This document shows, in pieces, positions 1 through 5,845 of a stretch of DNA of 5,845 nt (its first letter is position 1; every line of letters begins with the position of its first letter). Made by a program: the position numbers and the translations under genes. The stretch spans positions 1-5,845 of the forward strand of contig CAMTDY010000177.1 of the NCBI GenBank assembly GCA_947070915.1, in the 5' to 3' direction. Source of the stretch: an uncultured Roseburia sp. (lineage in GTDB: Bacteria; Bacillota; Clostridia; Lachnospirales; Lachnospiraceae). The notes below the pieces were generated by a model that saw only the letters and a list, made by a program, of their open reading frames with translations, searched no databases and was not told the origin of the DNA.

Positions 1-3000
1 ATGATGAAGAGGAGCTGGAGGAGTGGGCGGCAATACATACAAAAGATGGGACGATTGGGCCGGAGCTTTACAGAAAGATATATGAGCTGATCCTGCGGTT
101 AAAGGGGAATTATATCTGGCCGGCGATGCATGTGAACTATTTTCAGGAAAATCCAGAAAATGCGAGACTTGCCAATGAAATGGGAATCATTGTGGGGACA
201 TCCCACTGCGATATGCTGATGAGAAGCAATCAGAATGAATGGAATCCCTGGCTTAGAGAAAAGGGATATGTCAGTGATTACAATGCCGTTCATTCAAACA
301 AATTAGCGGCAGATGGCGCTGCCGAAGAAAATAAGGAAGTCATTTACTATGATTATTCGATTCCAGGGAAAAACAGAGATGTGATACAGCAATACTGGCG
401 AGAGAGCATACAGATGAACAGGGATTATGAGGTTTGCTATACCATCGGTATGAGGGGTGTCCACGACTACGGTTTTTCCACAAAAGCGATCGATAATGAC
501 AAAACTGCCACCGATCAGGAAAAGGAGCAGTCCAGGGTGCGGCTGCTGGAAAAGATCATGGCGGACCAGAGGGAGATGCTGAGGGAAGAGCTGGGGCTGG
601 ATTCACCGATGGAGGCGCTTCAGTCATTTATCCCATATAAAGAAGTTCTTGATCTGTACGATAAGGGACTCCAGGTGCCGGATGATGTGACGCTTATATG
701 GGTAAATGATAATTTTGGAAATGTGAGGAGATATCCGAACGCCGCGGAGAGAGAACGAAGTGGGGGGCATGGCTTATATTATCACGTATCATACTGGGGG
801 ACGCCGGATATGAGCTACCTGTTTTTTAACTCGATTCCCCTGGCCCATATGACGAATGAACTGTATAAAGCGTATCATGAGGGCATCCAAAAGATGTGGG
901 TTCTCAATGTGGGAGCGCTGAAACCGCTGGAGATGGAAATGGAGACGTTTTTGGACTACGCCTGGGATGCAGGGAGAGATGCCCCGGTCACAAAGGATAT
1001 TCATGCATATACAGTGGCATGGTTTGACCGGCATTTCTCCGGTGGATATGGGGAGGAGCTTGCTGGTTTGTATGAGGAGTTTGCCCAGCTTACGAATGCA
1101 AGGAAGATTGAGCACATGGACTCCCTATTGTTTGCCCAGTCCGGCTATGGTGATGAGGCGGGGGAGAGAGTCTGCAGGCTGGAGTCTGTCTTTGAGCGCG
1201 CCAATGCCATATATGACCGGCTGCCGGATCGCGAGAGGGAGGCCTTTTTCCAGCTGTTCTTATTCAAGGTACATGCGTCCTATTATGTAAATCATGGGTT
1301 CTATTATGCGGACAGAAGTATTCTCTCGTATGAGAGGGGCAATGACCGGGCGGCAGACTGTTATACGGAGTATTCACATGCAATGATGCAGTATCTGCGA
1401 AATATGCTCAGATATTATAACCGCTATATGTGTGATGGGAAATGGGACAGGATCCTGACGCCGGATTCTTTTCCACCTCCGGGAATACGTTTTTATCCGG
1501 TCTGCAAGCCCTCGGTCAGGAGGAAAAAGGGAGGACTTAAGATCACTTTGTGGGATGGGAGCGAGTCCCAGGATGGCGGCTGTATCACATTTTCCCAGGG
1601 CGGAGTTGACAAGAAGTGGATCGAGCTCGGGAACCAGGGATGTGAAGACATATCCTATGGGATAAGCGGGATGCCAGAGTGGCTGGAAGTATCGGAGACC
1701 TCTGGCGTCATAACAACGGAAAAAAGGATCTATGTGACAGTAACGGATATGGAGACCTATGCTGGATCATCCGCTATTTTAAACATATGGGACAAAAACC
1801 ACAACCAAACATTGAGAGTAGATGTTTATGTGGAGGAAAGGCTGCCAGTGGCGAAGGGATGTGAGAGGGCAGATCACGGTGTATTGGAATCCGACGGCGG
1901 GGTGTGCCTGTATGCAGACAATTACAATGCCATTGTAAAGGAGTCGGGTGGTGGCAAATGGCTTCAGATCCGGGGAATCGGGCGGGGGTATGGCAATGTT
2001 ATGATGGCTTATGACCAGGAAAATGAAGTATCAGATTTTGAGGATACCAGTGAAATTATGAAAAATCCATGTCTTGAATATTTCTTTACATTAAAAAGTG
2101 AGGGCGAATTCGAGCTTGTTATAACCAGATTTCTAACTCTTAACTCACGGGGCAGGATTCGGTTTGCCATAGGTATTGATCGAAAAGAACCTGTCGTGGT
2201 GGAATCCCAGGTTACCGATGAATGGAGAGGAAGCTGGAAGGAGAGTGTGCTGAATAATGGGGAGGATATCAGCCTGTTACTGCCGCGGCTGAGCCAGGGA
2301 GAGCATACACTACAGTTATATAGGATTGACAATTATGTTTCGATCCACAAACTTGTGATCTATACGGAGAAGAGAAGGAAGACATATTTTGGGTTTTCCG
2401 ACGTGCACAATCCCTTCGATGAACCAAAGGTTTCCTGGGAGGCGTTGGATACTCTCCAAAAGGAAATGTATATGGCGGGGGATGACCGGATTATTCCAGA
2501 TGTGGTGTATGCCGACAGAGAGTTTTGGAAATACAACCGGATCTATATGAAAAATGACAGGGTTCAAAAGAACGCTCTGGGCAGCAGAACATACGAGGTG
2601 TACTACTCAGAGAACCAGATAACAGATATCACCAGACTGTTCAGAACAGGCATGTTTCATGAAAAGGATGGGCGGCTTGCCCTGGAAGCGGAGTATGCCC
2701 TTGAAAATTCAGAGGATGCCTATCTCACGCCGGATAAGACCGGCAGGATATACTGGACCCATGTGCGCGCGGAAACCGATGGGGGGACTGGGCTGGCCAT
2801 GCAGGTGTTTGAAAGGGGCACTGCCTGGGATCATGCGGCGGAGGCACCGGGAATGCACTATCGCATCCATATTTCAGATAAAGGGAATTATCATATCTGG
2901 CTGCTTATGCTGTATGAGGATCATATGTCTGATACGTGTTATTTTGCAGTGGACGGTAAGGTGCAGCCGCTGAGTGCGCAATTCCGGGATGGACAGCTGT

Positions 3001-3185
3001 ACAATTATTCTACCGCACATATATATTTCTGGTGTCTTACGGGAGATATCACATTTGAGGAGGGGGAGCATATTTTCTCTATCTTTGCGGGAGATCCCCG
3101 TATGCAGATCGACCGGATCTATCTCAGTAAAGGTGAGGAAGTTCCGCCAGTGGACGCCAGGTGGAAAGGTTCAGAAAGAGATTGA
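1..3185 (+). CDS. GH115-family glycoside hydrolase (probable xylan alpha-1,2-glucuronidase), 5' end missing
   Basis: This is a large hydrolase whose family removes alpha-1,2-linked (4-O-methyl-)glucuronic acid from xylan by an inverting mechanism. The reading frame is open from position 3, so the ATG at 126 is internal: conserved family sequence (ELYRKIYELILRLKGNYIWP) lies before it. Numbering from the codon at position 3 (1,060 residues visible), GH115 landmarks in the catalytic barrel are NYIWPAMHVNYF (36-47), GTSHCDMLMR (64-73), IGMRGVHDYGFST (148-160), IWVNDNFG (232-239), GLYYHVSYWGTP (257-268) and LNVGALKPLE (301-310). A helical region follows (about 340-485; KIEHM, FYYADRS, DRILTPDSFPPP). 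Next come an Ig-like segment (about 511-614), the GH115 C-terminal domain (about 618-787) and a further beta-rich module (about 891-1045) that begins LALEAEYALENSEDAY. Any signal peptide would lie in the missing N-terminus. It ends 23 bp before a convergent AraC-type regulator. The family call is firm; the exact substrate is inferred. Confidence 0.94.
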   Translation, partial: DEEELEEWAAIHTKDGTIGPELYRKIYELILRLKGNYIWPAMHVNYFQENPENARLANEMGIIVGTSHCDMLMRSNQNEWNPWLREKGYVSDYNAVHSNKLAADGAAEENKEVIYYDYSIPGKNRDVIQQYWRESIQMNRDYEVCYTIGMRGVHDYGFSTKAIDNDKTATDQEKEQSRVRLLEKIMADQREMLREELGLDSPMEALQSFIPYKEVLDLYDKGLQVPDDVTLIWVNDNFGNVRRYPNAAERERSGGHGLYYHVSYWGTPDMSYLFFNSIPLAHMTNELYKAYHEGIQKMWVLNVGALKPLEMEMETFLDYAWDAGRDAPVTKDIHAYTVAWFDRHFSGGYGEELAGLYEEFAQLTNARKIEHMDSLLFAQSGYGDEAGERVCRLESVFERANAIYDRLPDREREAFFQLFLFKVHASYYVNHGFYYADRSILSYERGNDRAADCYTEYSHAMMQYLRNMLRYYNRYMCDGKWDRILTPDSFPPPGIRFYPVCKPSVRRKKGGLKITLWDGSESQDGGCITFSQGGVDKKWIELGNQGCEDISYGISGMPEWLEVSETSGVITTEKRIYVTVTDMETYAGSSAILNIWDKNHNQTLRVDVYVEERLPVAKGCERADHGVLESDGGVCLYADNYNAIVKESGGGKWLQIRGIGRGYGNVMMAYDQENEVSDFEDTSEIMKNPCLEYFFTLKSEGEFELVITRFLTLNSRGRIRFAIGIDRKEPVVVESQVTDEWRGSWKESVLNNGEDISLLLPRLSQGEHTLQLYRIDNYVSIHKLVIYTEKRRKTYFGFSDVHNPFDEPKVSWEALDTLQKEMYMAGDDRIIPDVVYADREFWKYNRIYMKNDRVQKNALGSRTYEVYYSENQITDITRLFRTGMFHEKDGRLALEAEYALENSEDAYLTPDKTGRIYWTHVRAETDGGTGLAMQVFERGTAWDHAAEAPGMHYRIHISDKGNYHIWLLMLYEDHMSDTCYFAVDGKVQPLSAQFRDGQLYNYSTAHIYFWCLTGDITFEEGEHIFSIFAGDPRMQIDRIYLSKGEEVPPVDARWKGSERD

Positions 3186-3208
3186 AAGTTTTATGGGTTG
3201 TCCCTTTA
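3186..3208. other. 23-bp convergent gap between the GH115 gene and the AraC-type regulator
   Basis: The two stop codons (TGA at 3183-3185 on + and TAA at 3211-3209 on -) face each other across 23 bp. Only a 3-bp GGG/CCC stem with a TTGT loop (3195-3204) followed by TTT is visible. That is too weak to call an intrinsic terminator for either gene. Transcripts may therefore read through and overlap at their 3' ends; this is an inference from spacing only. Confidence 0.5.
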
Positions 3209-4087
3209 TTATTGGGGCAGCTCATTCTTTAACTGGGCAAGAAACTGTTCCGGGGAACAGCCTTCTAATTTTTTAAACGCGCGGAAAAAAGTGGAGTAGT
3301 TTGAATAGCCCACTTCCAGATGAACCTTTGAGGGAGGGGTTCCTTCTTTGATCAGAAGTTTCGATGTGCTGATCCGTTTCAACGTGATATATTCGTGGAC
3401 CGTCAGCTGTAGCTGTTCCTTGAACAGCTTTGACAGCGTATATTTATTCAAGAAAAAGCGCTTTGCCAGAAAATCCAGTGAAAGGGGTTCCTGATAATGG
3501 TGATTGATATAAGTAAACACATCATCGACCGCTGGCGCGATGTGCGTCATATCATGGGATTCTGTGTTCATCTGGATATTTTTATTCAACAGGGTGATGA
3601 TCTGAATGATCCGAGACCGGTTCAGCATCTCTTTTCCATAATAATCTGTTTTTTTGCTCCGGAACAGGAGATACATCGCCTGATAGATCTGTTCAAAATC
3701 TTCTTTTGGTATATGGAATAAATAGCGTTTATCCTGCGCCGCCTGCTGGATGGGTGGGAGAAGTGACTGACCGTTGAAATCAAAAGAGGAGAGACATGGC
3801 TCGGTAATGTACATATAAATACGCCGGTATTCAAATCTGGTATTATCAGAGGCAGGAAGCAGCTGGTGGATCCTGTAGGGTGGGATCAGCATGATATCAC
3901 CGTATTTTACCTTATAGATCTGATCCTCCACTGCAATCTTTACAAAACCATTAAGAAAGATATAAACTTCATAATAGTTGTGGGTGTGGGCGGGAATCCT
4001 TGGAAAATGGTCCTGGGTTGTCTGCGTCGCCTCGCAGTAATAGTCTATGGCTGTCGGGTGTTCCGCTTCCCTGAAAATATATTTCAT
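3209..4087 (-). CDS. AraC-family transcriptional regulator with N-terminal cupin sensor (292 aa)
   Basis: This is a cytoplasmic DNA-binding regulator of the AraC/XylS family, a class that commonly controls sugar-uptake and glycan-degradation genes. The N-terminal part is a cupin-type ligand-binding domain: HTHNYYEVYIFLNG at residues 34-47, then YGDIMLIPPYRIHQ at 62-75. The C-terminal part carries two helix-turn-helix units: PLSLDFLAKRFFLNKYTLSK at 201-220 and the signature VGYSNYSTFFRAFKKLEG at 259-276, followed by CSPEQF. The length is typical for the family. I start the gene at 4087 (MKYIFREAEHP) because AGGGAGGGGG lies just upstream; an in-frame ATG at 4111 would put that purine tract inside the coding region. 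It converges on the GH115 gene and lies downstream of a second AraC-type gene on the same strand. Its target is unknown; the GH115 gene or its operon is a reasonable guess. Confidence 0.94.
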   Translation of the reverse strand: MKYIFREAEHPTAIDYYCEATQTTQDHFPRIPAHTHNYYEVYIFLNGFVKIAVEDQIYKVKYGDIMLIPPYRIHQLLPASDNTRFEYRRIYMYITEPCLSSFDFNGQSLLPPIQQAAQDKRYLFHIPKEDFEQIYQAMYLLFRSKKTDYYGKEMLNRSRIIQIITLLNKNIQMNTESHDMTHIAPAVDDVFTYINHHYQEPLSLDFLAKRFFLNKYTLSKLFKEQLQLTVHEYITLKRISTSKLLIKEGTPPSKVHLEVGYSNYSTFFRAFKKLEGCSPEQFLAQLKNELPQ

Positions 4088-4093
4088 ACGAAT

Positions 4094-4103
4094 CCCCCTC
4101 CCT
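4094..4103 (-). promoter_or_regulatory. Ribosome binding site deciding the start of the first AraC-type gene
   Basis: Read on the minus strand this is AGGGAGGGGG. Its GGAGG core ends 9 nt before the ATG at 4087-4085. It supports that start over the in-frame ATG at 4111, which has no comparable site in front of it. Confidence 0.8.
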
Positions 4104-4120
4104 ATTTTCAAAATGAATTG

Positions 4121-4158
4121 ATTATATTGTTTATAACATATAGTTACATAAAAAGCAA
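4121..4158 (-). promoter_or_regulatory. Candidate promoter of the first AraC-type gene
   Basis: On the minus strand, TTGCTT (4158-4153) and TATAAA (4135-4130) are separated by 17 bp and make a plausible sigma-A promoter. A second -10-like TATAAT lies at 4126-4121 but has no good -35 partner at 16-18 bp. The start site would fall near 4123-4114, leaving a leader of about 27-36 nt. The flanking DNA (4140-4190) is very AT-rich and could act as an UP element. The promoter implies that this gene can be transcribed independently of the upstream regulator. Confidence 0.45.
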
Positions 4159-4193
4159 ATAAAATATACGGTAAACAAAATATTCTATTAATA

Positions 4194-4216
4194 GCTGGTG
4201 CTGCCAGGCGGCCAAC
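4194..4216 (-). terminator. Weak hairpin after the second AraC-type gene, possible terminator
   Basis: On the minus strand GTTGG (4216-4212) can pair with CCAGC (4198-4194), giving five pairs including one G-U wobble and a 13-nt loop. It begins inside the stop codon and is followed by an AT-rich run (TATTAATAGAATATTTTG) rather than a clean U tract. It may attenuate read-through into the downstream regulator. The stem is short, so the call is tentative. Confidence 0.22.
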
Positions 4217-5085
4217 TAATGAATCTGCGCCGTCGAGCTACGGTACTGACCGGGGCTGACACCATAAAATTTCTTAAAGGCATTTGAAAAGTGCTCTATG
4301 GAAGAATATCCGGTCCGGTTGCTGATCTCAGTTATTTTCAGTGAGCTGTTGCGGAGCAGTGTCTCAGCGGCGGCCATACGGGCTTCCAGTTTCATGGCAG
4401 AAAAGGACTTATTGTAATTCTTTTTCAACAGTCTCTGCGCCTGGCGTGTGCTTAGGCCGATGCAGTCGGCAAGCTGCTCCAGTGTGATATCCGCATACCG
4501 GCAGAGAAAGATTTCATCAATTACCAGCAGAGTATTTTCTTCCTGCAGCAGATCAACGGTAAGTTTCTTTGATGGAGCTGGCAGCTTATTATCATAAATT
4601 TTTCCGTCAGAAATGAAACTCCGTACACACTCAATCATAAGCTCTGCCAGCAGCAGTGGTATTTTCTGCCTATAGCCTGGCATTTGGTTCGTTTTTTCCC
4701 AAAGAATTGCCCGAACTAAAGTGTCGACTTCCGTTCTGGCATCACCCAGCCAAAGGTTATGTTTCATAAACAGATCAACCAGAGAGCTTTTTGACCCGGA
4801 TTCAGATATGAGGAAAAAAAGACCAAACTCAGTCAAGGATTCGGATTCGTCAGGAATCTGTTCATGGGCGATGTTAGGTCCTGTTATATAGAGGATTCCC
4901 GGGGAAAGAGGATATGTTTCGTTTTCTAAGACCACGTATCCTTTCCCAGCGGTCACATAGTGGAGTTCAAAAGCGTTTTTGCTGTGGGAGTGGCGGGGGA
5001 GTGGTTCTGCAAAATGCCGGTAGCTGATCATGGGTACATGGATCAATACGCCTTCCAATGTAAAGCTGTAATTTTCCATTTTCAT
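4216..5085 (-). CDS. AraC-family transcriptional regulator with N-terminal cupin sensor (289 aa), divergent from the GH95 gene
   Basis: This is a second AraC/XylS-type regulator, clearly different in sequence from its neighbour. Residues 31-44 (RHSHSKNAFELHYV) and 45-75 (AGKGYVVLENETYPLSPGIL, then GPNIAHEQ) form a cupin sensor fold with histidines at 32, 34, 42 and 74. The DNA-binding half has a first helix-turn-helix at 200-221 (ITLEQLADCIGLSTRQAQRL) and the family signature at 258-283 (TGYSSIEHFSNAFKKFYGVS, then PGQYR). I chose the start at 5085 (MKMENYSFTLEG) because GGAGG ends 8 nt upstream. The in-frame ATG at 5142 lacks such a site and would sit at or before the predicted transcription start. 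The gene is divergent from the GH95 gene across 149 bp that hold a tandem direct repeat. That makes it the likely direct regulator of that gene, and perhaps of itself. Its inducer is unknown. Confidence 0.95.
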   Translation of the reverse strand: MKMENYSFTLEGVLIHVPMISYRHFAEPLPRHSHSKNAFELHYVTAGKGYVVLENETYPLSPGILYITGPNIAHEQIPDESESLTEFGLFFLISESGSKSSLVDLFMKHNLWLGDARTEVDTLVRAILWEKTNQMPGYRQKIPLLLAELMIECVRSFISDGKIYDNKLPAPSKKLTVDLLQEENTLLVIDEIFLCRYADITLEQLADCIGLSTRQAQRLLKKNYNKSFSAMKLEARMAAAETLLRNSSLKITEISNRTGYSSIEHFSNAFKKFYGVSPGQYRSSTAQIH

Positions 5086-5093
5086 AGTAAATA

Positions 5094-5098
5094 CCTCC
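5094..5098 (-). promoter_or_regulatory. Ribosome binding site deciding the start of the second AraC-type gene
   Basis: GGAGG on the minus strand, within AGGGAGGT, lies 8 nt before the ATG at 5085-5083. It places translation start 19 codons inside the longest possible frame. Confidence 0.85.
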
Positions 5099-5118
5099 CT
5101 GGGATCAAATCTGCGTTT

Positions 5119-5149
5119 ATGTGACAAAAACAGGGATAACATGTCTCAT
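5119..5149. repeat. Imperfect inverted repeat at the transcription start of the second AraC-type gene
   Basis: ATGTGACA (5119-5126) and TGTCTCAT (5142-5149) are inverted copies that match at 7 of 8 positions around a 15-bp centre. The element overlaps the edge of the predicted -10 box and the first bases of the regulator's transcript. It could be an operator for negative control or a weak leader hairpin. A chance match is possible. Confidence 0.3.
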
Positions 5150-5175
5150 TATACTATAAAAAAATGAAAATACAA
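5148..5175 (-). promoter_or_regulatory. Candidate promoter of the second AraC-type gene
   Basis: On the minus strand a consensus TATAAT (5153-5148) is preceded at 16 bp by TTGTAT (5175-5170), which matches the first three bases of a -35 box. Transcription would start near 5141 and give a leader of about 55 nt. The -35 box lies within the span of the direct repeat at 5161-5192, so a protein bound there could compete with RNA polymerase, which suggests autoregulation. Confidence 0.5.
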
Positions 5176-5192
5176 CAGGTAAAATGAAAATA
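5161..5192. repeat. Tandem direct repeat with 20-bp period, probable AraC-type operator
   Basis: AAAATGAAAATA occurs exactly at 5161-5172 and again at 5181-5192. Each copy is followed by an AACAG motif (5174-5178 and 5193-5197), offset by one base. The period is about two helical turns, so both half-sites face the same side of the DNA. This is the arrangement known for AraC-family dimers. The second copy covers the -35 zone of the GH95 promoter, consistent with activation. The first overlaps the -35 of the divergent regulator. That this regulator binds here is an inference from position and spacing. Confidence 0.6.
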
Positions 5193-5204
5193 AACAGACA
5201 CGGT

Positions 5205-5210
5205 TATAGT
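5205..5210 (+). promoter_or_regulatory. Candidate -10 box of the GH95 gene
   Basis: TATAGT matches five of six consensus bases. No recognisable -35 box lies 16-18 bp upstream; that zone is occupied by the second copy of the direct repeat. A strong -10 with no -35 is typical of activator-dependent promoters. Start near 5217 would leave a leader of only about 18 nt, just enough for the ribosome binding site. Confidence 0.45.
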
Positions 5211-5219
5211 ACCGGCATG

Positions 5220-5225
5220 AGGAGG
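5220..5225 (+). promoter_or_regulatory. Ribosome binding site of the GH95 gene
   Basis: AGGAGG is followed by a 9-nt spacer and the ATG at 5235-5237. It fixes the start that includes the signal-peptide-like N-terminus. Confidence 0.8.
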
Positions 5226-5234
5226 AAGAGGCTT

Positions 5235-5845
5235 ATGAAAAGCAACGGAAACAAAGGTAACAGAAACTATGCCAGAAGGATCGGAAGCTGTTTTCTTCTG
5301 GGTGCATTAGCACTGACAAGCATATCATTTTCAGGAATAACTGAAGGAGGAGATCACTTGAAGAAATCCTATGCAAAAAGCCAGGCGGCGCCGGCATTGC
5401 AGCTTCGATACGACGAGCCGGCTGAAGACTGGGAATCCCAGGCGCTGCCCATGGGAAATGGCCGAATCGGGGCAATGGTATTCGGCGGTGTGGGAAAAGA
5501 AAAGATCCAGGTCAATGAGGAGACACTCTGGTCCGGGGGACCGGGAGCGAATGCCTCTTACAAGGGAGGGGATAACGCTCATTCTTCTGAAAAAGTACAT
5601 TCCGCACTTGAAAGCGTCCGACAGTCAATACAGGATATGGTAAATGATTTTTCCCAAAATAATGCAGCCTTTTTTGACGAAAACGGAAAACTTGTGACAC
5701 ATAATTATAAAGATCTGCTGAATGATTCTACATTTTCCAAAAATCTGAATTTGTTAAAAGGGGTTAAGAACAATTTTGGAACTTATCAGACCCTTGGAAA
5801 CATTATCATAAATGACCCGGTTTCGGATTCAGACGATGGACACAG
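5235..5845 (+). CDS. Secreted GH95-family glycoside hydrolase (alpha-L-fucosidase/alpha-L-galactosidase type), 3' end missing
   Basis: Only the first 203 codons are present. Residues 1-15 are basic (K2, K7, R10, R14, R15) and 16-32 are hydrophobic (IGSCFLLGALALTSISF), which is a signal peptide or membrane anchor; the cleavage site is unclear. Residues about 56-103 match the start of the GH95 N-terminal beta-sandwich domain: LRYDEPAEDWESQALPMGNG, RIGAMVFGGVGKEKIQVNEE and TLWSGGP. The usual YQPLGD-like motif appears as YQTLGN at 184-189. The stretch between WSGGP and this motif is about 80 residues, longer than the roughly 50 I recall for compact members. The catalytic (alpha/alpha)6 domain lies beyond the window. 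GH95 enzymes release terminal alpha-L-fucose or alpha-L-galactose from plant or host glycans; which one applies here cannot be told. The gene is divergent from an AraC-type regulator that probably controls it. Confidence 0.93.
   Translation, partial: MKSNGNKGNRNYARRIGSCFLLGALALTSISFSGITEGGDHLKKSYAKSQAAPALQLRYDEPAEDWESQALPMGNGRIGAMVFGGVGKEKIQVNEETLWSGGPGANASYKGGDNAHSSEKVHSALESVRQSIQDMVNDFSQNNAAFFDENGKLVTHNYKDLLNDSTFSKNLNLLKGVKNNFGTYQTLGNIIINDPVSDSDDGH
5344..5360 (+). promoter_or_regulatory. Internal Shine-Dalgarno plus in-frame TTG in the GH95 gene
   Basis: AAGGAGG (5344-5350) is followed by a 7-nt spacer and TTG (5358-5360), which is codon 42 of the GH95 frame. The site lies directly after the hydrophobic leader and before the first conserved GH95 motif. 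Initiation here would yield a protein without a signal peptide. It may instead be a by-product of the Glu-Gly-Gly codons. Confidence 0.35.

Noticed and set aside
126..128. ATG as the start of the GH115 gene
   Set aside because: The frame is open to the left edge, conserved GH115 sequence precedes this codon, and no ribosome binding site lies before it. The gene is truncated by the window.
789..2567. Antisense open frames of 80-110 codons opposite the GH115 gene
   Set aside because: They lie wholly within a well-supported coding region, resemble no family I recognise and have no convincing start signals. They are read as shadow frames.
4157..4183. AAATAAAATAT / AAACAAAATAT near-repeat at 16-bp spacing upstream of the first AraC-type gene
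   Set aside because: It matches at 10 of 11 positions, but the DNA is low-complexity AT, where such matches are expected by chance, and 16 bp would not put the copies on one helical face.
5086..5142. Nineteen-codon N-terminal extension of the second AraC-type regulator
   Set aside because: The ATG at 5142 lacks a Shine-Dalgarno sequence and lies at or before the predicted transcription start. The start at 5085 has GGAGG at ideal spacing.
5121..5155. GTGACA (5121-5126) with TATACT (5150-5155) as a + strand GH95 promoter
   Set aside because: Both hexamers match the consensus at five of six positions, but the 23-bp spacer is too long for a standard sigma-A promoter.
5280..5293. Lipobox (IGSC) or twin-arginine motif (ARRIGS) in the GH95 leader
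   Set aside because: The Cys comes before, not after, the hydrophobic core, so it is not a lipoprotein signal. The residues around the two Arg do not fit the twin-arginine consensus.
5371..5643. Ninety-codon + strand frame overlapping the GH95 gene, and antisense frames at 5233-5700
   Set aside because: They overlap the clearly conserved GH95 N-terminal motifs in another frame, and their translations look like shifted-frame sequence (Arg-rich, no domain pattern).

Overview
The window looks like part of a carbohydrate-utilisation locus from a gut-type Firmicute, most likely a Lachnospiraceae or other Clostridia member. The grounds are strong GGAGG-type ribosome binding sites before every visible start, AT-rich intergenic DNA, base composition that is moderate by eye, and proteins of the style seen in clostridial glycan degraders. 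The genus cannot be fixed from this sequence alone.

Layout. Positions 1-3185 (+) hold the 3' 1,060 codons of a large GH115-type glycoside hydrolase (xylan alpha-1,2-glucuronidase family); its start lies before the window. It converges, across a 23-bp gap, on an AraC-family regulator (3209-4087, -). A 128-bp AT-rich spacer with a candidate promoter separates that gene from a second, different AraC-family regulator (4216-5085, -). The second regulator is divergent from the first 203 codons of a secreted GH95-type hydrolase (5235-5845, +; alpha-L-fucosidase/alpha-L-galactosidase family), which runs off the right edge.

The most informative non-coding stretch is the 149-bp divergent intergenic region (5086-5234). 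It holds a 12-bp exact direct repeat with a 20-bp period, as expected for a tandem AraC-family operator. The repeat overlaps the -35 zones of both divergent promoters, so the adjacent regulator probably activates the GH95 gene and may control itself. Inside the GH95 gene, just after the signal-peptide segment, an in-frame TTG has a perfect Shine-Dalgarno sequence and could give a form without the leader.

How the genes may work together (inference): GH115 enzymes remove (4-O-methyl-)glucuronic acid from xylan, and some GH95 enzymes remove terminal alpha-L-galactose from complex glucuronoarabinoxylans. The pair with two sugar-sensing-type regulators therefore fits a debranching locus for decorated xylan. 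A fucosidase role for the GH95 enzyme is an equally valid reading. I see no tRNA or rRNA, mobile element, CRISPR array, phage gene or defence gene, and nothing that requires a wholly new kind of system.
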